Assembly: GCF_900107195.1 (NCBI RefSeq) | Contig: NZ_FNPB01000013.1 | Span: 1 to 64,000 of the forward strand | DNA: 64,000 bases | Reading direction: 5' to 3' | DNA from: Halobellus clavatus | Lineage (GTDB): Archaea > Halobacteriota > Halobacteria > Halobacteriales > Haloferacaceae | In this document: positions 8,114-16,572 of the stretch, one piece after another | Numbering within the stretch: the stretch's first letter is position 1 | Layout of the letters: each line of letters begins with the position of its first letter | Notes under the pieces: generated by a model | Seen by the model: only the letters and a program-made list of their open reading frames with translations | Databases searched by the model: none | Told to the model about the DNA's origin: nothing | Translations under genes and position numbers: made by a program

Positions 8114-9367
8114 ATGGCCCGATACCACATCGAGACGTACGGTTGTACCTCCAACCGCGGTGAGAGCCGGCAGATAGAGAGTGCGCTCCGAGACGCCGGC
8201 CACTACCCCGTCGATGGCCCGGAGGCGGCCGACGTCGCCATTATGAACACCTGCACGGTGGTCGAGAAGACGGAGCGCAATATGCTCCGCCGGGCCAAAG
8301 AACTCGAAGCAGAGACAGCGGATCTCATCATCACGGGCTGTATGGCGCTCGCACAGGGCGAGGAGTTCCGCGACGAGGAGATCGACGCGCAGATCCTCCA
8401 CTGGGACGACGTCCCCGCGGCGGTCACGAACGGCGAGTGCCCCACGCCCGGTCCGGGCACCGAACCGGTTCTCGATGGCGTCGTCGGCATCCTGCCGATC
8501 GCCCGGGGCTGCCTGTCGAACTGCTCGTACTGCATCACGAAGTTCGCGACCGGCCGCGTCGACTCCCCGTCGGTCGAGGAGAACGTCGAGAAGGCCCGCG
8601 CGCTGGTTCACGCCGGGGCGAACGAACTCCGAATCACGGGCCAAGACACCGGCGTCTACGGCTGGGACGACGGCGAGCGCGAACTCCCCGAACTCCTGGA
8701 TCGGATCTGTACGGAGATCGATGGCGAGTTCAGAGTTCGGCTGGGGATGGCGAACCCCGGTGGAATCCACGGCATCCGCGACGAACTGGCCGACGTGTTC
8801 GCGCGTCACGACGAACTGTACAACTTCATCCACCTGCCCGTACAGTCCGGTTCTGATACGGTGCTCGAAGAGATGCGCCGCCAGCACCGCGTCGAGAAGT
8901 TCACCGAGATCGTCGAGACGTTCGACGAGACGTTAGACTACTGGACGCTCTCGACCGACTTCATCGTCGGCTTCCCCACGGAAACGGCGGAGGACCACGC
9001 CCAGAGCATAGCGCTCTTCCGTGAGGTGCGCCCGGAGAAGGTGAACGTCACCCGCTTCTCGAAGCGACCCGGTACCGACGCCGCCGAGTTGAAGGGGCTC
9101 GGCGGGACGGTCAAGAAGGAGCGCTCGAAGGAGATGTCCGAACTGAAGCACGAAATCGTCGCGGAAGCCTACGAGTCAATGGTCGGCGAGACCCGCGAAG
9201 TGATGGCCGTCAGGGAGGGAACCGGCGACTCGATGAAGTGCCGCGACGACGCCTATCGGCAGATCATCGTGCAGAACGCCTCCGAGAGGGGCATCGAACC
9301 CGGAATGACGTTCGAGGTGGACGTGACGAGCCACCAGACCGTCTACGCGTTCGGCGATCCGATCTGA
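8114..9367 (+). CDS. tRNA threonylcarbamoyladenosine methylthiotransferase (MtaB/CDKAL1 type)
   Basis: A 417-residue radical-SAM methylthiotransferase that would convert t6A37 to ms2t6A37 in tRNAs. The N-terminal UPF0004 domain contributes three iron-sulfur cysteines (Cys11 in ETYGCTSN, then MNTCTV and TGCMA). The radical-SAM CxxxCxxC motif is in ARGCLSNCSYC, and a C-terminal TRAM domain ends the protein. The ATG at 8114 gives the expected MARYHIETYGC start; the longer TTG frame from 8081 is not needed. It is monocistronic, with a T6 tract at 9411-9416 after it. Archaeal members fall with CDKAL1 rather than bacterial MiaB. Confidence 0.92.
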   Translation: MARYHIETYGCTSNRGESRQIESALRDAGHYPVDGPEAADVAIMNTCTVVEKTERNMLRRAKELEAETADLIITGCMALAQGEEFRDEEIDAQILHWDDVPAAVTNGECPTPGPGTEPVLDGVVGILPIARGCLSNCSYCITKFATGRVDSPSVEENVEKARALVHAGANELRITGQDTGVYGWDDGERELPELLDRICTEIDGEFRVRLGMANPGGIHGIRDELADVFARHDELYNFIHLPVQSGSDTVLEEMRRQHRVEKFTEIVETFDETLDYWTLSTDFIVGFPTETAEDHAQSIALFREVRPEKVNVTRFSKRPGTDAAELKGLGGTVKKERSKEMSELKHEIVAEAYESMVGETREVMAVREGTGDSMKCRDDAYRQIIVQNASERGIEPGMTFEVDVTSHQTVYAFGDPI

Positions 9368-9410
9368 GTCGACGACGACACGGCCGGAGCCGAGCCCGCT
9401 GATCGGTTGC

Positions 9411-9416
9411 TTTTTT
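9411..9416 (+). terminator. T-tract after the methylthiotransferase gene
   Basis: Six consecutive T residues follow the upstream gene by 44 nt in an otherwise GC-rich gap. Archaeal RNA polymerase terminates at such U-runs. The tract is also about 28 nt before the next ATG, so it could instead serve as a weak promoter element of the signal peptidase gene. Confidence 0.4.
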
Positions 9417-9441
9417 CGCGTCGGTCCCGGACGGGACACCG

Positions 9442-10029
9442 ATGAGTCGGCCGCGTGCGATACTGTACCTCCGCGACGTCGCCGTCGTCGTGGGCTCCGT
9501 CTTGGTCGTGGGAGCCGTGCTCTTTGCCGCGGCCGGCGTGTGGCCGCCGCTCGTTGCGATCGAGAGCCCGAGTATGGAGCCGTCCGTCGAGCGCGGCGAT
9601 ATGGTCGCGATCTCGGACCCAGATCGGTTCAGCGAGACAGCCGCCGACGATCGCGGGGTCGTCACCGCCGCGGCGGCCGACGGATACGGCCGGCTGGGTG
9701 GTGCCGGCGACGTGATCGTCTTCGACCCGCCCGGACGGACCGGCGCGCCGATCATCCACCGGGCGCAGCTCCGTGTCGAGGCGGGCGAGAACTGGTACGG
9801 CGAGGCCAACGCCTCGTACCTCGGAGACGCCGATAGCTGCGCAGAGTTGAGCGCCTGTCCGGCGCCCTACGACGGCTACGTCACGAAGGGGGACAACAAC
9901 GGCGAGTACGACCAGGCCACCGGGATCGCACCGGTCGTGCGGCCGTCGTGGATCGAAGCGAAGGCGCAGTTCCGCATCCCCGAGTTAGGCTGGATCCGAT
10001 TGCTCATCACCGGGAAGGCGTTCGCGTAG
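9442..10029 (+). CDS. Signal peptidase I, archaeal Sec11 type
   Basis: A 195-residue membrane serine protease of the S26B family that removes signal peptides from secreted proteins. One N-terminal membrane helix (about 13-36) is followed by the nucleophile Ser44 in ESPSMEPSVERGD. The archaeal general-base His is His106 in PIIHRAQ, replacing the bacterial Lys, and the conserved GYVTKGDNN box follows. The DxVDQ-type C-terminal box reads GEYDQATG. It may process secreted proteins such as the CARDB protein encoded nearby, but it is not operon-linked to it. Confidence 0.93.
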   Translation: MSRPRAILYLRDVAVVVGSVLVVGAVLFAAAGVWPPLVAIESPSMEPSVERGDMVAISDPDRFSETAADDRGVVTAAAADGYGRLGGAGDVIVFDPPGRTGAPIIHRAQLRVEAGENWYGEANASYLGDADSCAELSACPAPYDGYVTKGDNNGEYDQATGIAPVVRPSWIEAKAQFRIPELGWIRLLITGKAFA

Positions 10030-10033
10030 CCGA

Positions 10034-11140
10034 TCAGACCGACGAACGGTCTTCAGCGGCCCCGACCGAGCGGTCGCGTGCATCGTCGTCGTCGGGGCTC
10101 GACTCGTCGTCGTCACCATCGGATCTCGACTCGTCGTCGCTGTCAGAATCATCGTCGGCGTGGCTGCCGGATTCGGTTCTACCACCGCCACCACCGTCTC
10201 CGTCGCGGCCGGACAGTTCGGACTCGGACTCGACGAGTCGATCCGCCTCGTCGTCGGGCTTCCACTCGCCGAGTTCCTTCGGATCGACGTGGACGAATAC
10301 GTCGTCGACCTCCGGCATCGCGCGCACGGCTTCGACGACTTCGGATTCGATGTCGTGCGCCTCGAAGAGCGTCATCTGACCCTCGACCTCGATGTGGAGG
10401 CTCACGTCGATCTCGGGGCCGACGTAGTGCGCCACGACGTCGTGTGCGCCGCGGACCTGCGGATGTTCGAGCGCACGTTCGAGGATCTCACGGCGGAGTT
10501 CCTCCGGGGGAGCGGCCCCGACGAGGTAGTTCACGTTGTCGCGGACGATCTCGTACCCGGTGTAGAAGATCCCGATCGAGACGACGGCCCCGGCGATCGG
10601 ATCGAGGACCGGGACGCCGGCGGACGCGCCGAGCACGCCGACGAGCGCCGCACCGGCGGTGAGGATGTCGTTCCGGTTGTCGAGCGCCGCGGCGACGATG
10701 GCGGGGGAGTGTCGCTCCTCGCCGATCCGGAGGCAGTAGCGGTAGAGGCCGTACTTCGCGCCGGCGGTGGCGACGAGGACCGCGACCGCCGCGGTTCCCC
10801 CGTTGACGCCGTACGATCCCGAGAGGATCGAGGTGGCGGCGTTCCAGAGGACCGCGCCGCCGGCGACGAAGACGCCGACGGCGACGAACAGCGAGACGAA
10901 CGGCTCGATCCGTTCGTGGCCGTGGGGATGCTCGAAATCCGGCGGCTGGGTCGTCAGATAGAGCCCGGCGAGGACGACGAGGCTGTAGACGCTGTCGGCG
11001 AGGCTGTTGACGGCCTCCGATCCGACGGCGAGGCTGCCGGTCCCCCACCAGACGCTGCCCTTCGCCAGCACGAGCGCGAGGTTGACCCCGAGGACGACCG
11101 CCCCGACCCGGCGGACGACGCGTCTGCGGTCCTCGCTCAT
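10034..11140 (-). CDS. Cation diffusion facilitator (CDF) metal efflux transporter
   Basis: The protein has about six membrane helices, the metal-site residues expected for CDF proteins (SLADSVYSL in helix 2, ALDNRNDIL in helix 5), the histidine-containing EHPHGHERIEP loop and a C-terminal cytoplasmic ferredoxin-like domain (EGQMTLFEAHDIES, VFVHVDP). It should export divalent cations such as Zn, Fe or Mn. The last 75 residues are an Asp/Ser-rich tail. ATG 11140 is preferred; ATG 11149 adds three residues. Three 10-bp direct repeats spaced exactly 30 bp lie in its upstream region, so metal-responsive control is possible. Confidence 0.92.
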   Translation of the reverse strand: MSEDRRRVVRRVGAVVLGVNLALVLAKGSVWWGTGSLAVGSEAVNSLADSVYSLVVLAGLYLTTQPPDFEHPHGHERIEPFVSLFVAVGVFVAGGAVLWNAATSILSGSYGVNGGTAAVAVLVATAGAKYGLYRYCLRIGEERHSPAIVAAALDNRNDILTAGAALVGVLGASAGVPVLDPIAGAVVSIGIFYTGYEIVRDNVNYLVGAAPPEELRREILERALEHPQVRGAHDVVAHYVGPEIDVSLHIEVEGQMTLFEAHDIESEVVEAVRAMPEVDDVFVHVDPKELGEWKPDDEADRLVESESELSGRDGDGGGGGRTESGSHADDDSDSDDESRSDGDDDESSPDDDDARDRSVGAAEDRSSV

Positions 11141-11186
11141 TGGTCGCATCTTCCCGTGTGACGGCTAAGTCGCTTCGGTCCCGAAC

Positions 11187-11256
11187 GACAGCGCAGAGGG
11201 AAACGACGCGAGCAGAGACAGCGCAGAATTTGATGATGCGAACCGAGACAGCGCAG
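11187..11256. repeat. Three GACAGCGCAG direct repeats with 30-bp period
   Basis: GACAGCGCAG occurs at 11187-11196, 11217-11226 and 11247-11256, exactly 30 bp apart. The first two units also agree at many positions between the cores. They fill the gap between the HIT gene stop and the CDF transporter start and lie upstream of the presumed CDF TATA box, on one face of the helix. A multi-site operator is the simplest reading. Confidence 0.8.
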
Positions 11257-11263
11257 TGGACGA

Positions 11264-11857
11264 TCAGGTCTCGAAACTGAGCCGGACCGCACGATCGGGG
11301 TCTGCGTCGTGGGCTGCCCCCTGATCGTCTCGTCCGTCCCCGTCGCGGGGCGCTGCCGCCGGCAACGACGCGAAGGCCTCGTGGAGCCGATCGTAGGTGT
11401 CGTCCAGCGCCTCGACGAGCACCTTCGTGTCGCCGATCACGGGCATAAAGTTCGTATCGCCGCTCCAGCGCGGCACGAGGTGCGTGTGGACGTGATCGGC
11501 GATCGAACCGCCCGCGGCCGATCCGCCCAGATTCTCGCCGGCGTTGACCCCGTCGGGGCCGAGGGCGGCCTCGAGCGCGTCGATGGTCGCGACCTTGAGA
11601 CGGGCGTGATCCAGCAGTTCCGCGTCGGAGAGCGCGCCCCACTCGCCGGTGTGGCGATCGGGGATGACCATCACGTGACCGGGGTTGTACGGGTAGTTGT
11701 TCAGGATGACGAACGAGTGGTCGGTGCGCGCCACGATCCGGCTGTCTCTGTCCTCGTCGCGCTCGGGGAGCACGCAGAACGGACAGCCGTCGACGTCGTC
11801 TTCGTGGTCGTCGCGTTCGACCCACTCGATCCGCCAGGGGGCGAAGACCTGATCCAT
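11264..11857 (-). CDS. HIT-family nucleotide hydrolase/transferase
   Basis: A histidine-triad protein with the catalytic HVHTHLVPRW motif (HxHxH). An upstream CPFC pair may bind zinc together with other residues, as in some HIT proteins, and NNYPYNPGHVMVIP is the typical substrate-binding segment. HIT enzymes cleave nucleotide phosphoramidates or dinucleoside polyphosphates. I use the ATG at 11857; a GTG at 11866 would overlap the stop of map (GTGA) and is also plausible. It follows map in the same direction and is probably co-transcribed. The C-terminal 40 residues are acidic and not conserved-looking. Confidence 0.9.
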   Translation of the reverse strand: MDQVFAPWRIEWVERDDHEDDVDGCPFCVLPERDEDRDSRIVARTDHSFVILNNYPYNPGHVMVIPDRHTGEWGALSDAELLDHARLKVATIDALEAALGPDGVNAGENLGGSAAGGSIADHVHTHLVPRWSGDTNFMPVIGDTKVLVEALDDTYDRLHEAFASLPAAAPRDGDGRDDQGAAHDADPDRAVRLSFET

Positions 11858-11862
11858 CTCGC

Positions 11863-12753
11863 TCACGCCGTGATGATCTCGCAGCCGTCCTCGGTGACGA
11901 CGACAGTGTGCTCGGCTTGGCTGATCAGTTCCCCGTCGTCTTCTTTCAGCACCGGATAGCCGTGGAGCACGCCCTGTTGTTCCAACCGGCGGACCGCCAT
12001 CTCCGAGCGGGAGCCCTCCAGCCAGCGCGCCGCGAAGGGCAGCGTCTTGTACTCGTCTTTCACCTGATCGAGGACCTGCCGGGCGGCGCGATTCCGGACC
12101 GAGCGGTCGTTCTCTAAGCTGTAAATTTCCGCGTTCGTGCCCTCGGAGACCTTTCCGCTCCCGGTTGTCGCGAACGGCTCGATGGCGACGACGTCGCCGA
12201 CCTCGAGTTCGACGCCGCGCTCGGTGCCGCGGTTCGGGATCGTCGGCCCGGTGTGGGCGTCCCACTGGGCGACGCCGTGCCCCGAGAGGTTCAACACGGG
12301 GGTGTAGCCGTAGCCGCGGATCACGTCTTCGATCTCCGCTCCGACTTCGCCGGTCTCGACGCCCGGCCCGACGGCGTCGAGCGCGGCGTCGAGAGCCTCC
12401 TCGGCCGCCTCGACGAGTTCGGGCGTCCCGGAGAGATCGACCGTCACCGCGGCGTCGGCGATGTAGCCGTCGACGTGGACGCCGCAGTCGAGACAGACCA
12501 TCTCCTCGCCGAACTCGGTGTCGTCGTCGCGGCCGGGACTGGCGTGGGAGGCTTCCTCGTCGACGCTGATGTTCGCGGGGAAGGCGCACCCGTCGGCGAG
12601 TTCCCGGATGCGGTCCTCGGCGAATTCGGCGACCGACAGTTGGGTCACGCCCGGTTCGACTTTTTCGGCCGCCTCGTCGAGCACCTGTCGGAGGACCGAC
12701 CCCGCCTCCCGGTACTTCTCCATCGTCTCGTCGTCGAGAGATCCGTGGCTCAT
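11863..12753 (-). CDS. map: Methionine aminopeptidase, type II
   Basis: The 296-residue enzyme removes the initiator methionine from nascent proteins. The pita-bread fold residues are visible: the metal-binding Asp pair in GVHVDGYIADAAVTVD, His in LSGHGVAQ, Glu in AIEPFAT and the last Glu in QAEHTVVV. The insert between them (about 185-250) is typical of type II enzymes. The start MSHGSLDD at 12753 is chosen because residues encoded further upstream are low-complexity and not conserved in character. It is followed at once by the HIT gene. Confidence 0.95.
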   Translation of the reverse strand: MSHGSLDDETMEKYREAGSVLRQVLDEAAEKVEPGVTQLSVAEFAEDRIRELADGCAFPANISVDEEASHASPGRDDDTEFGEEMVCLDCGVHVDGYIADAAVTVDLSGTPELVEAAEEALDAALDAVGPGVETGEVGAEIEDVIRGYGYTPVLNLSGHGVAQWDAHTGPTIPNRGTERGVELEVGDVVAIEPFATTGSGKVSEGTNAEIYSLENDRSVRNRAARQVLDQVKDEYKTLPFAARWLEGSRSEMAVRRLEQQGVLHGYPVLKEDDGELISQAEHTVVVTEDGCEIITA

Positions 12754-12826
12754 AGAAGGACTGTCGGCCGAAGATGCAAAAGAGGTTCCGAACCCGACGG
12801 TCGACGCGGTCGCCCGGTCGGGTGGT

Positions 12827-13474
12827 CTACTCGTCGACGACGGCGTCGAGGGCGTCGCCGAGGTACTCGATCTCCTCGGTGAAGATGCCGTGTCCACGAC
12901 CGTGATAGCGGTCGAACCGCACGTCGGCGTTCAGCGCCTCGAAGACGTCGACGGTCGCTTCGGCGCGGGACATCGGGATGTGTGGGTCGTCGTCGCTCAC
13001 GCCGAGGAAGAACGGCATCCCGTCGACGTCGCCCGTGAAGTCGAACTCGGTGCCCTCCTTGCCGATCAGGCCCCCAGAGAGCAGCGTCAGGCCGCCGTAG
13101 CGCTTCGGTTCGCGCGCGACGAAGTGAGAGACGAGACACGCTCCCTGCGAGAACCCGACGAGGAGGACCTTCTCCGCCGGGAGGCCGCCAGACTGCGCTG
13201 CGTCGACCGCGCGGCCGAGGTGGGCGAGTGCGGAGTCGAGGTGCGGCTGATTCTGTTCGATCGGCGCGAGAAAGCGGTTGGGATACCACGTGCCGCGCTG
13301 CGCCTGTGGCGCGACGTAGTGAACGTCGTCGCGACCGAACTCCTGTGCGAACTGGAGCATACCGTCGGCGCGCGCACCCCGGCCGTGGACGAGGACCACC
13401 GCCGCGTCGGCCGCCTCGGGCGAGACACCCGCGGTCCGGAGCGGCTGGTCGCCGTGGGGATCGGCACGGCTCAT
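12827..13474 (-). CDS. Alpha/beta-hydrolase, phospholipase/carboxylesterase family (MhqD-like)
   Basis: A 215-residue serine hydrolase with the oxyanion region VLVHGRGARADGM, nucleophile Ser109 in GFSQGA, Asp in GVSDDDPHIP and His in RGHGIFTEE. Its start overlaps the end of the ring-cleaving dioxygenase gene by four bases. The same pair (dioxygenase + carboxylesterase) occurs in the Bacillus mhqNOD operon for quinone and catechol resistance, and a divergent HxlR regulator adds to the parallel. The role is thus probably hydrolysis of a ring-opened or glutathione-independent electrophile product; this is inferred from context. Confidence 0.88.
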   Translation of the reverse strand: MSRADPHGDQPLRTAGVSPEAADAAVVLVHGRGARADGMLQFAQEFGRDDVHYVAPQAQRGTWYPNRFLAPIEQNQPHLDSALAHLGRAVDAAQSGGLPAEKVLLVGFSQGACLVSHFVAREPKRYGGLTLLSGGLIGKEGTEFDFTGDVDGMPFFLGVSDDDPHIPMSRAEATVDVFEALNADVRFDRYHGRGHGIFTEEIEYLGDALDAVVDE

Positions 13475-14457
13475 TCCTCGTCACCTCCGTCAGCCGCGGC
13501 GGCCTTGGGCTCGGGACTGGCCTCGGCAGTGAGCGGCGGGAGCGACGCTTCGATCTGATCGCGTTCGTCTTCGAGCCACGCGGGCAGTTTGAGTTCCGAA
13601 CCCAGTTCTGCGACCGATTCGTCGGCCGTGAATCCGGGACCATCGGTCGCGATCTCGAAGAGGATGCCGCCCGGTTCGCGGAAGTAGATCGATCTGAAGT
13701 ACTGGCGGTCCTTCTGCGGCGTCACGAACTGGCCCGCGTCCGTGAGTTCGTCGCGCCAGGCCAACTGCGTGTCCTCGTCGGGGGCACGGAAGGCCACGTG
13801 GTGGACGGTGCCGACCCCGGGGCGGCCGCGCGGCGGACCGCGATGGACCACGTCGACGACGGTCGCGTGCTCGCCCTCGGTGGTGTATCGAACGCGGTCG
13901 GCGCCGTCGTCGGGTTCGGTCTCCGAGCCGACCCGGCTGAATCCGAGGAGGTCCAAGACGTTCGCGGTCGCGTCCGGGTCCGCGGAGTGCAGCGTGACGC
14001 CGAAGAAGCCGCGGATCCCGTACGCCTCGGGGACGGGCCCCTCCGACCAGGGGTCGATCGGAGCGTCGGCCGTGACGAGTTCGAGCGGTTGGCCGTCCGG
14101 ATCGGTGAACGAGAGCACGTCCGTCCCGAATCGGGTGTGTCGGCCGTCGACCGTCGCGTCGGTGTCGGCGAGGCGGTCAGCCCAGTAGTCGAGGCTCCCC
14201 TCGGGGACGGCGAAGGCGGTCGCGACCGCCTGACCGCGCCCCGGACGCCCGGCGCGTGCGCCGTCGAACGGGAAGAACGTGAGCGCAGTGCCCGGCGTTC
14301 CCGTCTCGTCGCCGTAGTACAGGTGATACGTCGCCGTGTCGTCGAAGTTGACCGTGCGCTTGACGAACCGCAGCCCCAGGACCCCGGTGTAGAACGCGAG
14401 GTTCGCCTCGGGGTCGCCCGCGACGGCCGTGACGTGGTGGATTCCGTTTGTTTGCAT
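13471..14457 (-). CDS. VOC-family ring-cleaving dioxygenase (MhqO/LinE-like)
   Basis: The 328-residue protein has two vicinal-oxygen-chelate modules (about 4-130 and 148-280). The metal ligands are seen as GIHHVT, VHHVAFR and the Glu in GGILFEIATD. This is the architecture of extradiol-type hydroquinone dioxygenases. It starts at ATG 14457, about 13 nt after a likely start site set by the shared AT box at 14493-14500. It is co-transcribed with the esterase and divergent from the HxlR regulator, which probably represses it until an electrophile is sensed. The substrate is not known. Confidence 0.88.
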   Translation of the reverse strand: MQTNGIHHVTAVAGDPEANLAFYTGVLGLRFVKRTVNFDDTATYHLYYGDETGTPGTALTFFPFDGARAGRPGRGQAVATAFAVPEGSLDYWADRLADTDATVDGRHTRFGTDVLSFTDPDGQPLELVTADAPIDPWSEGPVPEAYGIRGFFGVTLHSADPDATANVLDLLGFSRVGSETEPDDGADRVRYTTEGEHATVVDVVHRGPPRGRPGVGTVHHVAFRAPDEDTQLAWRDELTDAGQFVTPQKDRQYFRSIYFREPGGILFEIATDGPGFTADESVAELGSELKLPAWLEDERDQIEASLPPLTAEASPEPKAAAADGGDEE

Positions 14458-14466
14458 AGGTGAAGC

Positions 14467-14498
14467 GTAGGTAGTATCGCTCTGTTACCTACTATAAA
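14467..14498. promoter_or_regulatory. Inverted-repeat operator overlapping a divergent TATA box
   Basis: GTAGGTA (14467-14473) pairs with TACCTAC (14486-14492), and nested within this TAGTA (14472-14476) pairs with TACTA (14490-14494). The right arm runs into ACTATAAA (14491-14498), which can serve as TATA box for the HxlR gene and, on the other strand, for the dioxygenase. A dimer of the neighbouring HxlR protein bound here would block both promoters. Confidence 0.7.
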
Positions 14499-14539
14499 GC
14501 CGAAAGGGTTTGTACCTTCGCGGACGAACGGGTGACCAG

Positions 14540-14965
14540 GTGACGTTCGTGTCCCCAGAACCCGACGAGAAATCCGACGAGGAACCGTGCTCGGTGATCG
14601 ACTCGCTCGAACAGATCGGCTCGCAGTGGCGACTGATCGTCCTCCACGACCTCCAGGACGGAGAGAAGCGGTTCAACGAACTCAAACGATCGACCGACGC
14701 CAGTTCGCGGACGCTCTCGCGCGTCCTCGACGACCTCCAGGAACTGGGGTTCGTCAACCGGCGGCTCGAAGAGGACGCGCCGGTCGCGACGTTCTACTCG
14801 CTGACCCCGAAGGGCCGTTCGCTGTGTCCCGTCTTCGACGAGATCGAGGCGTGGGCCGACGAGTGGCTGCACGCGACGCCGACGGGTGCTGACCCGGCGA
14901 CGGTGGCCGCTGATGGCGGTTCGTCGAACGTCGAGGACGGACAGCCCGACGAGGCGGCGGAGTAG
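14540..14965 (+). CDS. HxlR (DUF24)-family winged-helix regulator with N-terminal Cys
   Basis: The protein carries the HxlR hallmarks: C-S-V-I-D-x-L-E-Q-I-G-x-Q-W-R at the N-terminus, a winged helix (KRFNELKRSTDASSRTLSRVL) and the wing LTPKGRSL. Cys17 sits where Bacillus YodB/CatR/HypR carry the redox-sensing cysteine. In those proteins the cysteine is thiolated or disulfide-linked by quinones, releasing repression. GTG 14540 is the most likely start; GTG 14549 is possible. It is divergent from the dioxygenase/esterase operon, with an inverted repeat between. The last 25 residues are an acidic tail. Confidence 0.88.
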   Translation: MTFVSPEPDEKSDEEPCSVIDSLEQIGSQWRLIVLHDLQDGEKRFNELKRSTDASSRTLSRVLDDLQELGFVNRRLEEDAPVATFYSLTPKGRSLCPVFDEIEAWADEWLHATPTGADPATVAADGGSSNVEDGQPDEAAE

Positions 14966-15093
14966 GCGGTCCACGCCTCGGTCACTGCGGCGGCGACACG
15001 CTTCGGTGTCACCGGCGACAACTCCACGCTCGACGGGCAGACTCACGGGACGACCGCCACGACCGTTTTTGTCGTTGCCACCGTTCACCGGGT

Positions 15094-15870
15094 ATGTCGA
15101 GCGACGAGCATCAGGAGCCGAACACAGCCGTTCGGGGGACTGAATCGACCGCACAGGAGCCCGTGACCATCTCGACCGGTCACAGGGTCGAACTGCCAGT
15201 CAGGCTCCAGGCGACGATGCTGGGAGCGACGTTCGCCGCGCCGAAAACCGCGGTCTCGGCGTTGCTGCCGGATCGACTGGAGCCGATTCGGGCCACCCTG
15301 GCGGGCGACGCGGCGGTGACACTGCTCAGCGTCGAGTACCACGCGGTCGACGTTCCCGGACTGGACCCCTACGACGAGTTCGCCGTCATCATCCCGGCGA
15401 GTCGGACGACACGGTCGAGCGTGCCCTACGTGTCTGCGCTGCTGGAGGCGACGAACGGGTACGTCTGGACGATGCCGGTCACGACCGAGCCGGCGACGGC
15501 GTTCGGCGTCGACATCTGGGGCTTCCCCAAGGCGGTCGCAGCGATCGACCACGCCGACAGGGGGTCCGTCCGCGAGACGACCGTTCGGCTCGACGGCGAG
15601 CGGTTCGTCAGCCTCGCAGTCGATCGACCGCCCACGACAGCCGTCCGACGCGACGGACGGTCGTACACGCACCAAGACGGTGAACTCCTCGAGGTCCCGA
15701 GCGAGGTCGACGCCGAGATCGGTGGCTGGCCGTTCAGCGATCGCGTCTCGGTGTCGTTCGGGCCACACCCGAAGGCCGAGCCGTTGCAGTCGCTCGATCT
15801 CGGGGCGAGGGCGCTCGGGCGATTCCGTCTCGAGGGCGACGTGCTCTTCCACGCGGGCAAGCCGGTGTGA
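15094..15870 (+). CDS. Acetoacetate decarboxylase-family protein
   Basis: The 258-residue protein has the ADC-family core, including IWGFPKAVAAID, where Lys146 aligns with the Schiff-base lysine region of clostridial acetoacetate decarboxylase, and the end FEG-like DVLFHAGKPV. Many members of this superfamily are not decarboxylases but hydrolyases or aldolases, so the reaction is uncertain. Its N-terminal 25 residues are a disordered leader. It stands alone on the plus strand between the HxlR gene and a convergent DsbA-like gene. Confidence 0.85.
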   Translation: MSSDEHQEPNTAVRGTESTAQEPVTISTGHRVELPVRLQATMLGATFAAPKTAVSALLPDRLEPIRATLAGDAAVTLLSVEYHAVDVPGLDPYDEFAVIIPASRTTRSSVPYVSALLEATNGYVWTMPVTTEPATAFGVDIWGFPKAVAAIDHADRGSVRETTVRLDGERFVSLAVDRPPTTAVRRDGRSYTHQDGELLEVPSEVDAEIGGWPFSDRVSVSFGPHPKAEPLQSLDLGARALGRFRLEGDVLFHAGKPV

Positions 15871-15909
15871 GTGCCGGATTGGCGCCTGGCTCTATCGGCC
15901 CGGCGTCCC

Positions 15910-16572
15910 TTACGCGCCCTCGACCAGCCGTTCGAGTTGCTCCGGCGGGACCGCGCCGCGGGCGGCGTGGCCGTCGTAGACGAACGTCGGCACGCCCGTG
16001 ACGCCGCGCTGGCTGGCCGCTCGGAACTGTTCGCGGAGGGCACTCCGTCGGTCGTCGTCAGCGAGCGTCTCGCGGACGACGTCGGCGTCGACGCCGACGT
16101 CCGTCGCGAGGTCGACCAGCACGTCCTCGGAGCCGATGTCGCGACCCGCCTCCCAGAGCGCCGCGAAGACGGCCTCGTCGAAGTCGAGCCACCGTTCGTA
16201 CCCCTCGCGCTCCCGGATCGCGACCGAGACGAGCTGGGCGGGGAGCGAGTCGACGTCCGTCGCGAGATCCAGTTCCATCTCGTCGGCTCCGTACTGTTCC
16301 TGGAGGCGTCGAACGTTCTCTCTGGCCTGCTCGTAGTACGCGTCGTCCTTGCCGTCGTCGGCATCGTGGTCGATCGAGCCGTCGGGGTTCCGCTTCCCCG
16401 AGCGGAGGTCGAACGGTCGCCAGTCGATCTGCAGTTCGACCTCGCGCGTCTCCTGAAAGTTGTCGAGTGACTGGCGGCCGAGATAACAGAATGGACAGAC
16501 GTAATCGGAGTAGACCGTGATGACTTCCTCCTCGGGGCGACTGTCAGTCTCGGCGTCGGATGCGTTGGACAT
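15910..16572 (-). CDS. DsbA/FrnE-family thiol oxidoreductase
   Basis: A thioredoxin-fold protein with the active site Cys26-Pro-Phe-Cys29 in YSDYVCPFCYLG, a long helical insertion, and the cis-Pro loop GVTGVPTFVYDG. This is the FrnE subgroup, which is cytoplasmic; no signal peptide is present. The start MSNASD at 16572 is preferred to the longer frame. Bacterial FrnE members act as oxidative-stress disulfide oxidoreductases, consistent with the redox-related genes just to the left, although they are not in one operon. Confidence 0.9.
   Translation of the reverse strand: MSNASDAETDSRPEEEVITVYSDYVCPFCYLGRQSLDNFQETREVELQIDWRPFDLRSGKRNPDGSIDHDADDGKDDAYYEQARENVRRLQEQYGADEMELDLATDVDSLPAQLVSVAIREREGYERWLDFDEAVFAALWEAGRDIGSEDVLVDLATDVGVDADVVRETLADDDRRSALREQFRAASQRGVTGVPTFVYDGHAARGAVPPEQLERLVEGA

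Noticed and set aside
10488-11825. 445-codon Arg-rich minus-strand frame
   Set aside because: Crosses the CDF start, the intergenic repeats and the HIT gene; composition is of a shifted frame.
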